64,000 bases of DNA from an alpha proteobacterium L41A (GCA_000335735.1 AMYY01000002.1:151721-215720); one strand, 5' to 3'; shown: positions 8,630-17,862, counted from the first letter of the stretch. Notes: generated by a model from the letters alone, not told the origin. Made by a program: numbers and translations.

Positions 8630-9133
8630 ATGTCCCACACCGATCACGGCGGACCTGCTGCGGCGGTCGGCAGGGCGTCCGGATCGCACGGCCGTCCCTA
8701 TCTGATGTTCTGGATCAACATGGCTCTCGGCCTGGTGGTCATGTACGTCGTCATGTTCTCCATGATCGACGGCTGGATCGACTTCCGGAACAACCTGAAT
8801 ATGGTCTATATGGCGGTCACCATGTGGGCACCGATGGGGATCTTCATGCTGGCCACTATGCCGGGCATGTATCCGAACCGGCGGCTGAACCTGGCGATGT
8901 ACATCCTGTTCGTGCTCCTGACCGCAGGCTCCTTCTGGGCCACGCGAACCCAGACGCTCATCGACGACCGCCAGTTCGTGGAATCAATGATCCCACATCA
9001 CTCCGGCGCCATCCTGATGTGCCGCGAGGCGGACCTGTCCGATCCGGAACTGGTGACGCTGTGCGGCGAGATCGTTCAGGCCCAGCGTCGCGAGATCGAC
9101 CAGATGAGCCGGATCGCGGACCGGCTGCGCTAG
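8630..9133 (+). CDS. Membrane-anchored DUF305 protein
   Basis: A 167-residue protein with a His-rich N-terminal tail (MSHTDHGG), three hydrophobic segments (about residues 25-45, 58-76 and 85-100) and a C-terminal DUF305 helix pair with FVESMIPHHSGAILMCREA. The HH-Met-Cys group would suit copper binding on the outer face. It follows the glutaredoxin/MauE gene by 19 bases in the csoR operon. A soluble relative lies at 5276-5686. It is probably involved in copper handling at the membrane. Confidence 0.78.
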   Translation: MSHTDHGGPAAAVGRASGSHGRPYLMFWINMALGLVVMYVVMFSMIDGWIDFRNNLNMVYMAVTMWAPMGIFMLATMPGMYPNRRLNLAMYILFVLLTAGSFWATRTQTLIDDRQFVESMIPHHSGAILMCREADLSDPELVTLCGEIVQAQRREIDQMSRIADRLR

Positions 9134-9164
9134 CGCCTCCCGGGGAGCGGACCGGCACCCGACC

Positions 9165-9192
9165 GTCCGGCGCCGGAAAGCCGGCGCCGGAC
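9165..9192. terminator. Hairpin between convergent csoR operon and CDF gene
   Basis: A perfect 12-base-pair stem (GTCCGGCGCCGG with its complement) has an AAAG loop, located 31 bases after the DUF305 stop and 7 bases before the CDF stop on the other strand. There is no T tract on either side, so termination is likely but not certain. Confidence 0.5.
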
Positions 9193-9199
9193 ATCGTGA

Positions 9200-10228
9200 T
9201 CAGTGGGCGTGCGCACGCCCCGGCGCATGGTCATGATCGTGGTCGTGGCCAGAATGATCATGCCCCCCTTCGTCGTGCGCGTGATCGTTCGCCGGTGCGG
9301 CGGCCGACAGGCTGCACACCGCGGAACCGTCGTTCCAGTCCACGGCGACGGTCGGATGCTCGATGCTGAACCTCGACTTCAGCTCGCGCTCGACGGCGCC
9401 GACCACCGTCCGTGCCTGACCGTCCGAGACAGGGCGGACGTGGAGTGTGGCCAGGGTCCGCCCCGAGGTGATCTGCCAGACGTGGATATGGCTGACCTCG
9501 GCCAGTCCCGCGACCGTTTCCTTGAGGTGGGCCGTGACCATGTCCGGCGCGGCGTTGTCCGGCGCGCCCTCGAGCAGGATGTGAAGCGACTTGCCCAGCA
9601 GCTTCCAGGCGCTGCGCAGGATCAGGAGGGAAACCAGGACCGAAAGGATCGGATCGATCGGGGTCCAGCCCGTCAGATAGATGATGATGGCCGCACCGAC
9701 CGCGCCGACCGAACCCAGAAGGTCGCCCATCACATGCAGGGCGGCGCCCTTGATGTTCACATGTTCGGTGTCGCCGCGGGTCAGAATCCAGAAGACGAGG
9801 ATGTTGATCAGCAGTCCGGCCACGGCCACCCAGAACATCGGCCCGGCCAGGACGGCGTGAGGCTGCTGGAACCGCTCCCAGGCCTCGTAGAGAATCCAGC
9901 CGACGATCGCGAACAGGGTCACGGCGTTGATGAAGCCGGCGATGACCTCGAAGCGGAGGTAGCCAAACGTCCGCCGGGAGTCCGCCATGCGCCGTCCGAA
10001 CCGGAACGCCAGATAGGCGAGCGCCAGGGCGATGGCGTCGGTGAGCATATGGCCCGCATCCGCCAGCAGGGCGAGCGAGCCCGACATCAGGCCGCCGACC
10101 ACCTCGACGACCATGAAGGTGAAGATCAGGCTGAAGGAGAGCAGGACCTTGCGTTCATTGTCCCGCGTCACCGTGGGTGCGTGGGAATGGTCATGGTCAT
10201 GGGAGTGGTCGTGATGGGAATGAGACAT
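9200..10228 (-). CDS. CDF-family divalent cation exporter (CzcD/ZitB-like)
   Basis: A 342-residue cation diffusion facilitator exporting Zn(II)/Cd(II)/Co(II) in exchange for protons. The N-terminus is very His-rich (SHSHHDHSHDHDHSHAP). Six TM helices follow, with the transport-site motifs LLADAGHMLTDAIAL (TM2, HxxxD) and HVMGDLLGSVG (TM5). Then comes the cytoplasmic alpha-beta domain (SHIHVWQITSGRTLATLHV) and a second His/Asp tail (HDHSGHDHDHDHAPGRAHAH). The perfect palindrome at 10249-10286 lies 20 bases upstream of the start and probably binds the SmtB-like repressor at 5817. A paralogue is at 13712-14629. Confidence 0.92.
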   Translation of the reverse strand: MSHSHHDHSHDHDHSHAPTVTRDNERKVLLSFSLIFTFMVVEVVGGLMSGSLALLADAGHMLTDAIALALAYLAFRFGRRMADSRRTFGYLRFEVIAGFINAVTLFAIVGWILYEAWERFQQPHAVLAGPMFWVAVAGLLINILVFWILTRGDTEHVNIKGAALHVMGDLLGSVGAVGAAIIIYLTGWTPIDPILSVLVSLLILRSAWKLLGKSLHILLEGAPDNAAPDMVTAHLKETVAGLAEVSHIHVWQITSGRTLATLHVRPVSDGQARTVVGAVERELKSRFSIEHPTVAVDWNDGSAVCSLSAAAPANDHAHDEGGHDHSGHDHDHDHAPGRAHAH

Positions 10229-10248
10229 GGAGCGGCGCCCGCTGGAGA

Positions 10249-10286
10249 ACAGATAACATATGAATACGTATTCATATGTTATCTGT
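10249..10286. promoter_or_regulatory. 38-bp perfect palindrome, metal-repressor operator for the CDF gene
   Basis: Two 19-base arms meet at 10267/10268 without a spacer. The centre reads ATATGAATAC/GTATTCATAT. SmtB/CzrA-type repressors bind AT-rich TGAA/TTCA dyads of this kind. The core TGAATA-N2-TATTCA recurs at 96-109. It also covers likely promoter sequence for the leftward CDF gene. Confidence 0.75.
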
Positions 10287-10327
10287 CAACCGCTCGGGGG
10301 CGCCCTCGCAGGCCGGCTTGCATCTCG

Positions 10328-11176
10328 TCATCCGCCCAGATCGACCGGCGCGAAGCTCTTCACCAGATCATCTACCGCCTTCACCTGCTCGAGCATGACG
10401 GCCAGTCTGTCCAGCGGCAGGGCGCTGGGCCCGTCGCACAGCGCCTGATCCGGGTCCGGGTGGGCTTCCAGAAACAGCCCGGCCAGGCCCAGGGCGAGGC
10501 CTGAACGGGCGAGCTCCAGCACCTGTCCGCGCCGCCCTCCCGATCGGGCGGCGCCGGGATCGCGCGTCTGCAGGGCATGGGTGGCGTCAAACACGATCGG
10601 CGCGCCGTCGCTCACGGTCTTCATCACACCGAAACCGAGCATATCCACGACGAGATTGTCATAGCCGAAGGAACTGCCTCGCTCGCACAGGATGACATCC
10701 GGGGCCCCGAAGTCTTTGAACTTCTCGACCACATGGGCGATCTGGTGCGGGCTCATGAACTGGGGTTTCTTCACGTTGATGGCCCGGCCGGTGCTCGCCA
10801 GCGCCGCGATCAGATCCGTCTGGCGCGCGAGGAAGGCCGGGAGCTGGAGAATGTCGCAGACCTCGGCGACGGCAGCCGCCTGCTCCGGCCAATGAACGTC
10901 CGTCAGCACCGGGACGTCGAACGCGCGGCGAACCTCCTCGAGGATGCGCAGGCCCGCGTCCAGGCCGGGTCCGCGATAGGACCGGTTCGACGACCGGTTG
11001 GCCTTGTCGAACGATCCCTTGAAGACAAACGGCATGCCCAGCCGCCCGGTCTCCGTCTTCATCGCCTCAGCGACGGTCATCGCCAGGTCCCGGCTCTCCA
11101 GCACGTTCACGCCGCCGATCAGCACCATCGGCCGGTTGTTGGAGAAGGAGGCCTGTCCCACCTGAACCGTCTTCAT
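10328..11176 (-). CDS. kdsA: 3-deoxy-8-phosphooctulonate synthase
   Basis: Condenses arabinose 5-phosphate with PEP to Kdo-8-phosphate for LPS inner core synthesis in the cytoplasm. It is 282 residues from the ATG at 11176, which has GGAG 6 bases upstream. An ATG at 11188 is the alternative. Family blocks are clear: [74 protein letters not shown] and the DATHALQ segment. The substrate loop after it ([16 protein letters not shown]) is rich in arginine. No other LPS gene is adjacent, so this may be an accessory copy. Confidence 0.93.
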   Translation of the reverse strand: MKTVQVGQASFSNNRPMVLIGGVNVLESRDLAMTVAEAMKTETGRLGMPFVFKGSFDKANRSSNRSYRGPGLDAGLRILEEVRRAFDVPVLTDVHWPEQAAAVAEVCDILQLPAFLARQTDLIAALASTGRAINVKKPQFMSPHQIAHVVEKFKDFGAPDVILCERGSSFGYDNLVVDMLGFGVMKTVSDGAPIVFDATHALQTRDPGAARSGGRRGQVLELARSGLALGLAGLFLEAHPDPDQALCDGPSALPLDRLAVMLEQVKAVDDLVKSFAPVDLGG

Positions 11177-11401
11177 TCTCGTCTCCATGGCATCGCCGTC
11201 GTCCCGCAGGATCGGCTGTTGAGATTGGATGCAGTCGCCAACTGCGAAGGGCGCGCCCGCTACCGGACCGTCGACCGCCGTCCGGGCTCGACGCGGGCTT
11301 GCGGCGCCGGGCCTCGAGACGCAAGATCACCCGCCAACATGGCGACGGGAAGGGCCCGCCGGATCCGGCCGGCCCAGACGCCTGTCAGGAGACGTGCATC
11401 C

Positions 11402-12187
11402 GTGCATTCGCGAGACATCGTCACGGCGGTTCTGGATCCGCTGGAGGCCCTCGGCGGGGGACTGAAGCTGGCGCAGTTCATCGCCCTGCTCGGCCTGTTC
11501 GACATCAACCCGGACGCTGTGCGGGCGACCCTGTCGCGTATGCGGCGCGAGGGGCTCCTGCATACGGAAAAGATCGGACGCGAGGTCGAGTATACGTTGA
11601 CCGACGAGATGCGGCGTCGGCTGAAGGCCGAACGGGATCGCAGCCTTACAGCGCCTTCAGCGGCCTGGTCGGGCGACTGGACCACGGTACTCTACCAGAT
11701 TCCCGAAAGCGACCGATCCCGGCGCGAAAAGCTCAAGCGGCGCCTCATCGATCGCGGGTTCGGCCAACTTAACCCGACGACCTGGATCAGCCCCCGTGAC
11801 GAGCGCGACACTCTCCGCTGCGACCTGTGCTGCGATGGCGATCTCTCGGTGGTCATCCTCACCAGCCGGACGGGAAGCCTCGAGCGTGACCGCGACCTCG
11901 TGACGAGGGCCTGGGATCTCGATGAAATCGCCGGGCACTATCGGGGCTTCACGACGGAGTGGAGCCCCGTTCTCACCGGGCGTCTCGCGTCCCCGAGCGA
12001 AGCCTTTCGCCTGCGCACCCTGCTCATGAGCGACTGGTTCCACCTGCCCCGCCATGACCCTCGCCTTCCCCTGCCCCTGCAGCCGCGGGGCTGGGCGGGT
12101 CAGGACGCCTTCGCCCTGTTTCAGCGTCTCGCCGGCGTCCTGGAAAAGCCCGCGCTATCCTATCTGGCTGGCCTTCGCGCATCCTAA
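11402..12187 (+). CDS. PaaX family transcriptional regulator
   Basis: A 261-residue protein with an N-terminal winged HTH (LKLAQFIALLGLFDINPDAVRATLSRMRREGLLHTEKIGREVEYTL) and the PaaX central/C-terminal domains (WTTVLYQIPESDRSRREKLKRRLIDRGFGQLNPTTWISPR). PaaX represses phenylacetate catabolism genes by sensing phenylacetyl-CoA, and relatives control other aromatic pathways. The GTG at 11402 has AGGAG 10 bases upstream. A longer open frame back to 10577 is antisense to kdsA and is rejected. It is convergent with an aromatic-acid transporter, which supports a role in aromatic uptake. Confidence 0.88.
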   Translation: MHSRDIVTAVLDPLEALGGGLKLAQFIALLGLFDINPDAVRATLSRMRREGLLHTEKIGREVEYTLTDEMRRRLKAERDRSLTAPSAAWSGDWTTVLYQIPESDRSRREKLKRRLIDRGFGQLNPTTWISPRDERDTLRCDLCCDGDLSVVILTSRTGSLERDRDLVTRAWDLDEIAGHYRGFTTEWSPVLTGRLASPSEAFRLRTLLMSDWFHLPRHDPRLPLPLQPRGWAGQDAFALFQRLAGVLEKPALSYLAGLRAS

Positions 12188-12239
12188 GGACCGGCGCACC
12201 GCGGACGCCCGCCGAAGCGGACGTCCGCATGGCATCCCG

Positions 12240-13580
12240 TCAGGCGCGCAACCGGGGCACGCTCATGACCATGATCACCCCGAGGACGGCCGGAACGACC
12301 CAGACCGCGAAGTTGACGAAGTCCGAGAGGCCCGCGCCGATGAGCGCGCCGCCCAGGACGATGGCGACCGCAGCCCCCGTGCGGCCGACCGCCAGGATCG
12401 TGCCCAGGGCCGTGCCGCGCATGGCGTCGGGGTAGGAGGTCGCGATGAACCCGTTCAACAGGATTTGCGCGCCGATCGAACCGAAGCCGACGAGGGCCAC
12501 CAGCGGATACATCACGGCCAGGGCGTGTCCGTCGCCCGACAGGAAGCCAAGCGCCATGACGAACAGCGCCGCGCCGGCCATGGCGAAGGCAGCCGAGACC
12601 ACGCGCCTGGCCCCAAACCGGTCCGCCAGGGGCGAAGCGACCAGCGAACCGATCACGGCGCCGGCGTTCACAGTGAGCAGGAAGCTCAGCGACGACGTCA
12701 GGGAATAGCCCGCCAGGGTCAGCAGTTTGGGCATCCAGGTGTTGAGGCCATAGATCAGTATCTGTCCGGCGATCGCGGCCAGCAGGAAGACAGCGGTGAC
12801 GACAGCCCAGCGGCCCGAGAAGATCGCCAGCAGCGGATTGCGCGGTTTGACCCCATTCCTTGTCGGGGACGCCGCGCCCGGCACCGCCTGCGGCTCCAGT
12901 CCGTAGGCCTCCACGATGCGGTCGGCGTCCTCGACCCGGCCGCGGGCGCGCAGATAGGCCGGCGATTCGGGCAGATAGAGCATCAGCAACGGCACGATGG
13001 TGACCAGGGGCAGGCCGCCGATCGACAGCATGCCGCGGAAGCCGAAGGCGTCCACGAAGCCGATGGCCAGCAGCGCCGCCAGAATCCCGCCGAACGAGTA
13101 GCCGGAGAACATCAGGGCGTTGTTGAAATTCTTGCGACCCGCCCGCGAGAACTCGACTGTGGTCGCCACGGCGGTCGGGATGACGCCGCCCAGGCCGATG
13201 CCCGACAGGAAGCGGAACAGGCCGAACAGTTCGGGGGTCGGCGCGGCGGCTGTCGCGAGCATCAGGATGGAGAAAAAGGCCACGGCGCCGATCAGCACCC
13301 TGCGCCGCCCGACCAGATCCGTGAGATACCCCACCATCAGCGAACCCAGCGCCATGCCGAGCAGCGCCAGGCTATTCATCGCACCGGTTTCGGCGGTCGT
13401 CAGTCCCCATTTCTCGTAGGCGAGGATGGAGTCGACGATCGTCCCGTAGACCACCAGGTCATAACCATCGAACACCAGGGCCAGGAAGGCCAGGGCGATG
13501 ACCAGCCCCACGGATTTCTTCTTGATCGGCGGGCCAGACCTCCCTGTCGGGGCGCCGGGACTCAGGGAAGACAGGCTCAT
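12240..13580 (-). CDS. AAHS-family aromatic acid:H+ symporter (MFS)
   Basis: A 446-residue MFS transporter with 12 TM segments. The TM1 motif FDGYDLVVYG and the loop GYLTDLVGRRRVLIG are diagnostic of the aromatic acid:proton symporter family (PcaK/BenK/MhpT type). RFLSGIGLGGVIPTAVATTVEFSRAGRKN matches the conserved TM4-TM5 region. The substrate is probably a benzoate- or hydroxybenzoate-like acid. A 15-base palindrome lies 15 bases upstream of the start. It is convergent with the paaX-like gene, with no catabolic enzymes immediately next to it except the distant hpd. Confidence 0.88.
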   Translation of the reverse strand: MSLSSLSPGAPTGRSGPPIKKKSVGLVIALAFLALVFDGYDLVVYGTIVDSILAYEKWGLTTAETGAMNSLALLGMALGSLMVGYLTDLVGRRRVLIGAVAFFSILMLATAAAPTPELFGLFRFLSGIGLGGVIPTAVATTVEFSRAGRKNFNNALMFSGYSFGGILAALLAIGFVDAFGFRGMLSIGGLPLVTIVPLLMLYLPESPAYLRARGRVEDADRIVEAYGLEPQAVPGAASPTRNGVKPRNPLLAIFSGRWAVVTAVFLLAAIAGQILIYGLNTWMPKLLTLAGYSLTSSLSFLLTVNAGAVIGSLVASPLADRFGARRVVSAAFAMAGAALFVMALGFLSGDGHALAVMYPLVALVGFGSIGAQILLNGFIATSYPDAMRGTALGTILAVGRTGAAVAIVLGGALIGAGLSDFVNFAVWVVPAVLGVIMVMSVPRLRA

Positions 13581-13594
13581 GACGTTCGATCCAT

Positions 13595-13609
13595 TTCTAT
13601 GACATAGAA
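13595..13609. promoter_or_regulatory. 15-bp palindrome ahead of the AAHS transporter
   Basis: TTCTATG-A-CATAGAA is a perfect dyad 15 bases upstream of the transporter start codon on the leftward strand. A position over or just after the promoter suggests a repressor site. The neighbouring PaaX-like regulator is the obvious candidate but the match to a known PaaX site is not established. Confidence 0.4.
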
Positions 13610-13711
13610 TGCGCGTATCACGCTTTATTTGTCACAAGATTGGATGCCGCCTGCAGGTTTCAAGGAGGTCGACGAGAAAAATCGAAACGGCGATCAGGAC
13701 CGCACAGGCGG

Positions 13712-14629
13712 TCAGATCGGTCCGGCGCGACGCAGAGCCCCCGGCGCATCGACCTGGACAGTGACGTGGTCGATGGCATGGCGCGTTTTCAGCCATGCCG
13801 CCACCAGGGCCGGCAGGACCAGCGGGTCCGTTCCTGGCGCAGGGGTGACATGGACGGTGGCCACGACGGTTTCGTCGGTCAGGGTCCAGGCATGGAAATG
13901 GCCGGCCTCCTCGATTTCCGGCAGGGTCGCCAGATCCGCCTCGGCCTGCCGCGCGTCGAGCCCGCGCGGCACGGCCTGGAGCAGGACGCGCAGCGACTCC
14001 TTCACCAGCGACCAGGCCGAGCGCACGACCAGCAACGCGACCAGCACCGACAGAAGGGGGTCCAGCAGGGTCCAGCCGGTCAGCATGATGCCGATCGCCG
14101 CCGCGATCGCCCCGACAGATCCAAGCAGGTCGCCGACCACGTGCAGGAAGGCTCCGCGCAGGTTGCTGTCACCCTTGCGACCGCGCGACAGGATCCAGGC
14201 GCCGATCAGATTTACGGCCAGACCAATGGTCGCCACGATCAGCATGGGTCCGGCCAGAACCTCGACCGGCTGGTTGATCCGGTTGATCGCCTCCCAGATG
14301 ATCCAGGCCACAAGGAGCAGCAGGGACGCGCCGTTGGCCAGCGCCGCCAGCACGCGCACTCGGTGATAACCATAGGTCCGAACGCCGTCGACGGGGCGGC
14401 GCGCCACCCGGTAGGCGATCAGGGCCAGCAGAAGGGCGGCGGCGTCCGACACCATGTGACCGGAATCCGCGATCAGGGCGAGAGAGCCGGACATCCACCC
14501 GCCGATGGCCTGGACCGCGGCATAGCCGGCCGTGAAGATCAGCACGAAGCGGATACGCCGCTCGTTATCCCCCGTCACCACCTCGCCGTGGTCGTGCCCG
14601 TCGCTCTCATCATGCTGCGTCGACGCCAT
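13712..14629 (-). CDS. CDF-family divalent cation exporter, second copy
   Basis: A 305-residue cation diffusion facilitator from the ATG at 14629 (MASTQHDESDGHDHGEV). An upstream ATG at 14689 gives 325. Motifs are SLALIADSGHMVSDAAAL in TM2 and FLHVVGDLLGSVG in TM5, as in the first copy. The N-terminal His-rich stretch is shorter and the C-terminal His tail is missing. No ArsR-type palindrome lies upstream, so regulation differs from the 9200-10228 paralogue. It probably exports Zn(II) or a related cation. Confidence 0.88.
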   Translation of the reverse strand: MASTQHDESDGHDHGEVVTGDNERRIRFVLIFTAGYAAVQAIGGWMSGSLALIADSGHMVSDAAALLLALIAYRVARRPVDGVRTYGYHRVRVLAALANGASLLLLVAWIIWEAINRINQPVEVLAGPMLIVATIGLAVNLIGAWILSRGRKGDSNLRGAFLHVVGDLLGSVGAIAAAIGIMLTGWTLLDPLLSVLVALLVVRSAWSLVKESLRVLLQAVPRGLDARQAEADLATLPEIEEAGHFHAWTLTDETVVATVHVTPAPGTDPLVLPALVAAWLKTRHAIDHVTVQVDAPGALRRAGPI

Positions 14630-14728
14630 TCTCGTGTCCGATCTATCTGGATGCGGGCGCGCCCGCATCGACAATCCTTCCGGCCTCATCCGTCAAGGCC
14701 GCCCTCGCCCGCAACGCCCGTCAGGGTC

Positions 14729-16111
14729 TCAGCCCCGGCGGAGCACGACCATCTTCTCCTGCGTCATGTCCCGCAGGGTGTAGCCGATCCCGCCCGTCCC
14801 GTAGCCGGAGGTCCGCCTCCCCGCGAACGGCATCCAGTCGGTCCGGAATGTCGTCGGATCGTTGACCATGACCGCCGAGGCGTCCAGCCGATCCGCCGCC
14901 CGCAGCGCCACATCGATGTCTCCCGCGAAGACACTGGCCTGGAAGGCCGTCGGCAGGGCGTTGGCGCGGGCGATCGCATCATCGAGGTTCTGGTAGCGGT
15001 AAAGGGCCAGCACAGGTCCGAACACCTCCTCGCGCGAGATCCGGGCCTCGGCGGGCGGGTCGAGCAGCACCGTGGGCTCCAGGATCGTCGACGACAGACG
15101 ACCTCCGCCGATGGCCAGACGGGCGCCGCCTGCGACCGCCTCCCCGATCCAGGCCTCTACCCTGTCAGCCTCACGCCCCCGGATCAGCGGGCCGACCTCA
15201 GTGTCCTCCCGGGTCGGATCGCCCGTGCGCAAAGCCGCCACACGAGCGACCAGCCGCTCCGTCACGACATCGAAGACCGCATCATGCACATAGAGCCGCT
15301 GGGTCGACACGCAGACCTGTCCGGCATGATAGAAGGCGCCTTTCACGACAGGCTCGATCAGGGCGTCCAGATCCGCGCTGCGATCGACGATGGCCGGCGC
15401 CGCGCCACCGTGTTCCAGCGCGGAACGCACGCCGGGCGCCAAGCGTGAATGCAGATACCATCCCACGCGGGCCGAGCCGATGAAGCTGAGAAAGGCGATG
15501 CGCGGGTCGGTGGCGAGCCTTTCGGCAAGCGCGGTGTCCGCTGTGATCAGGGTCTGGCACCAGGCCTCCGGCAGGCCCGCCTCCCGGACGAGGGCGACAA
15601 GGTCCAGGCAGGACAGGGGCGTCGCCTCGGCCGGTTTCACGATGACCGGACAGCCTGCGGCGATGGCGGGAACGATCTGGTGAACGATGAGGTTCAGGGG
15701 ATGGTTGAAGGCCGAGATCGCGGCCACGACCCCGATCGGCTCCCGGGTCGTGAAGGCCCAGCGGCCGTCCGATGCGGGCGACAGGCCCATGGGGATCTCG
15801 CGACCGGAGAAGGTCCTGAGCTCGTCGGCGGCGTTGCGGACCCCGTCGATGGCGCGGACGGCCTCGATCCGGGCATCGGCCAGCGGCTTTCCGCCCTCGC
15901 GCGCGATCTGCATCGCGAAATGCTCCCGCCGCCCCTCCATCAGCTCGGCCAGTCGCCGAAGGACGGCCACCCGCTCATGCGGTTTCAGCCACCGGTCCCG
16001 GTTCGCGAAGAGATCACGCGCGGTCCGCAACTTTCGCTCCAGCGCCGCCGCGTCGTCGGTCTCGATCCCGGCGATGGGGGTCTGGTCGTAGGGTTGTACG
16101 ATTTGCAGCAT
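14729..16111 (-). CDS. NAD(P)-dependent aldehyde dehydrogenase
   Basis: A 460-residue ALDH-superfamily enzyme with the Rossmann substrate loop (AAISAFNHPLNLIVHQIVPAIAAGCPVIVKPAEATPLS), catalytic Glu in LEHGGAAP (usually LELGGK, so the Lys is replaced) and nucleophilic Cys in AGQVCVSTQR. The C-terminal EEVFGPVLALYRY and GRRTSGYGTGG blocks are typical. Resemblance is to lactaldehyde/phosphonoacetaldehyde-type dehydrogenases. The substrate is not deducible. It starts right after the acetolactate synthase stop (GTG at 16126 or ATG at 16111), so the two are one operon and its aldehyde may come from the TPP enzyme's reaction. Confidence 0.85.
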   Translation of the reverse strand: MLQIVQPYDQTPIAGIETDDAAALERKLRTARDLFANRDRWLKPHERVAVLRRLAELMEGRREHFAMQIAREGGKPLADARIEAVRAIDGVRNAADELRTFSGREIPMGLSPASDGRWAFTTREPIGVVAAISAFNHPLNLIVHQIVPAIAAGCPVIVKPAEATPLSCLDLVALVREAGLPEAWCQTLITADTALAERLATDPRIAFLSFIGSARVGWYLHSRLAPGVRSALEHGGAAPAIVDRSADLDALIEPVVKGAFYHAGQVCVSTQRLYVHDAVFDVVTERLVARVAALRTGDPTREDTEVGPLIRGREADRVEAWIGEAVAGGARLAIGGGRLSSTILEPTVLLDPPAEARISREEVFGPVLALYRYQNLDDAIARANALPTAFQASVFAGDIDVALRAADRLDASAVMVNDPTTFRTDWMPFAGRRTSGYGTGGIGYTLRDMTQEKMVVLRRG

Positions 16112-16128
16112 GACGTTCTCTGGCACGC

Positions 16129-17781
16129 TCAGGACAGGTCGATCGCCGACGCCCGGGTCTTCAACTCGTCGACCAGCACCCGGGTGTTCTCGGAGTAGTC
16201 GATGGCGCAGTCCACCAGGTGAACGCCGCCGCCGGCGAACGCAGCCTCGAGCACAGGGCCAAGATCCGCCGCCGCCGTCACGCGGGAGCCCCTGGCGCCG
16301 TAGGCCTCGGCGTAGCGCACGAAGTCCGGATTTCCGAAGGTCATGCCGAAATCCGGAAACTGATCAACCGCCTGCTTCCAGCGGATCATGCCATAGGCCC
16401 CGTCGTTGAGGACCAGGACGACGAGATTGAGGCCCAGGCGGACGGCCGTCTCCATCTCCTGGGAGTTCATCATGAACCCGCCGTCGCCGCACACCGCCAT
16501 GACCCGCCGGTCGGGATGCAACATCGCCGCCATCATCGCCGATGGCAGACCCGCCCCCATGGTCGCCAGCGCATTGTCGAGCAGGAGGGTGTTGGCCACA
16601 TGGGTGCGATAGTTCCGGGCGAACCAGATCTTGTACATGCCGTTGTCCAGACAGACGATCCCGTCTTCCGGCATGACAGCGCGGACATCGCGCACCAGGC
16701 GCTGTGGCGTGACCGGGAAACGATCCTCGTCCGCCCGGTCGGCGATCCTCGACAGGATCGTCTGACGCATCTCCAGCATATGCGACTGCCGCCCCAGACG
16801 TCTCGACAGCCGACGCGCCAGCCCCGAGGCCGTCGCCCCGATATCGCCGATGACCTCCGCGTCCGGATGGTAGACCTGTTCCACGGTCGCCGACTGGACG
16901 CCGATGTGCAGCACCTTCGGTCCACCGGCGTCACGCATGAGGAAGGGCGGCTTCTCCACCGTGTCGTGTCCGATGGCGATGATCAGATCGGCCTGGGCGG
17001 CCGCCTCGTGCACGTAGTCGCCCTCCGACAGGGCCGCCGTGCCCATGTAGAGGTTGGACCCGCCATCGACGGCGCCCTTGCCCATCTGGGTGTTGAAGAA
17101 CGGGAGCCCGGTTTCACGGATGAAGGCGGACAGGGGCTCGACCAGACGCGGGCGGTTGCCGCCCGCCCCGACCATGACCAGCGGACGCTGCGCCGCCAGA
17201 ACCATCTCGGCGGCGCGGTCCAGGGCCGCTTCGGTCGCGACGGGCCGATCCAGGGGATGGACGGGAATCGGCGCGACGTCGGCCGTTTCGGCGGCCACGT
17301 CCTCGGGAAGCTCCAGATGGACCGGGCCGGGTCGCTCTTCCATGGCCACGCGGAAGGCGTCGCGGACCACGGCCGGAATGCTCGCGGCGCTGAGGATCTG
17401 CCGGGTCATCTTGGTCAGGGGACGCATGGAGGCGATCACGTCCACGATCTGGAAGCGCGCCTGTTTCGCCGTCATGATCGCCTTCTGGCCGGTGATCATG
17501 ATCATCGGCATGGCGCCCAGGTGGGCGTAGGCGGCGCCGGTCGAGAAATTCAGGGCGCCCGGCCCGAGGGTCGCCAGACACACTCCGGGCTTGCCGGTCA
17601 ACCGACCGTAGGTGGCGGCCATGAAGGCGGCGGCCTGCTCATGCCGTGTCAGCACCAGTTCGATCTTCGAGTTCCGCAGCGACTCGACCAGGTCGAGATT
17701 CTCTTCGCCAGGCACACCGAAGATGCGTTCGACGCCCTCGTTCTCGAGTGCGCGGACCAGAATGTCGGACCCTTTGGGCAT
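16129..17781 (-). CDS. Acetolactate synthase large subunit-like TPP enzyme
   Basis: A 550-residue thiamine-diphosphate enzyme with the expected three domains: Pyr (GVPGEENLDLVESL, with the essential Glu in LTRHEQAAAFMA), central, and PP domain with GDGGFMMNSQEMETAVRLGLNLVVLVLNDGAYG. It closely follows the catabolic acetolactate synthase pattern (two pyruvate to acetolactate and CO2), and no small regulatory subunit gene is adjacent. Cotranscribed with the aldehyde dehydrogenase downstream. The start is about 90 bases from a CueR-type promoter that faces it, which would make this operon copper-induced. That link is inference. Confidence 0.87.
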   Translation of the reverse strand: MPKGSDILVRALENEGVERIFGVPGEENLDLVESLRNSKIELVLTRHEQAAAFMAATYGRLTGKPGVCLATLGPGALNFSTGAAYAHLGAMPMIMITGQKAIMTAKQARFQIVDVIASMRPLTKMTRQILSAASIPAVVRDAFRVAMEERPGPVHLELPEDVAAETADVAPIPVHPLDRPVATEAALDRAAEMVLAAQRPLVMVGAGGNRPRLVEPLSAFIRETGLPFFNTQMGKGAVDGGSNLYMGTAALSEGDYVHEAAAQADLIIAIGHDTVEKPPFLMRDAGGPKVLHIGVQSATVEQVYHPDAEVIGDIGATASGLARRLSRRLGRQSHMLEMRQTILSRIADRADEDRFPVTPQRLVRDVRAVMPEDGIVCLDNGMYKIWFARNYRTHVANTLLLDNALATMGAGLPSAMMAAMLHPDRRVMAVCGDGGFMMNSQEMETAVRLGLNLVVLVLNDGAYGMIRWKQAVDQFPDFGMTFGNPDFVRYAEAYGARGSRVTAAADLGPVLEAAFAGGGVHLVDCAIDYSENTRVLVDELKTRASAIDLS

Positions 17782-17862
17782 CGAAGCCTCCCTTCAGTGA
17801 GCGGATGGACCGATCCTGGCGCCGCGCCCAGGAACGCCTCGGCGGACCCGTCCTCCGCAGGC

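Noticed and set aside
10577..11401. 275-codon extension of the PaaX-like protein
   Set aside because: It is antisense to kdsA and has no family match. The GTG at 11402 with AGGAG begins the PaaX N-terminal domain.
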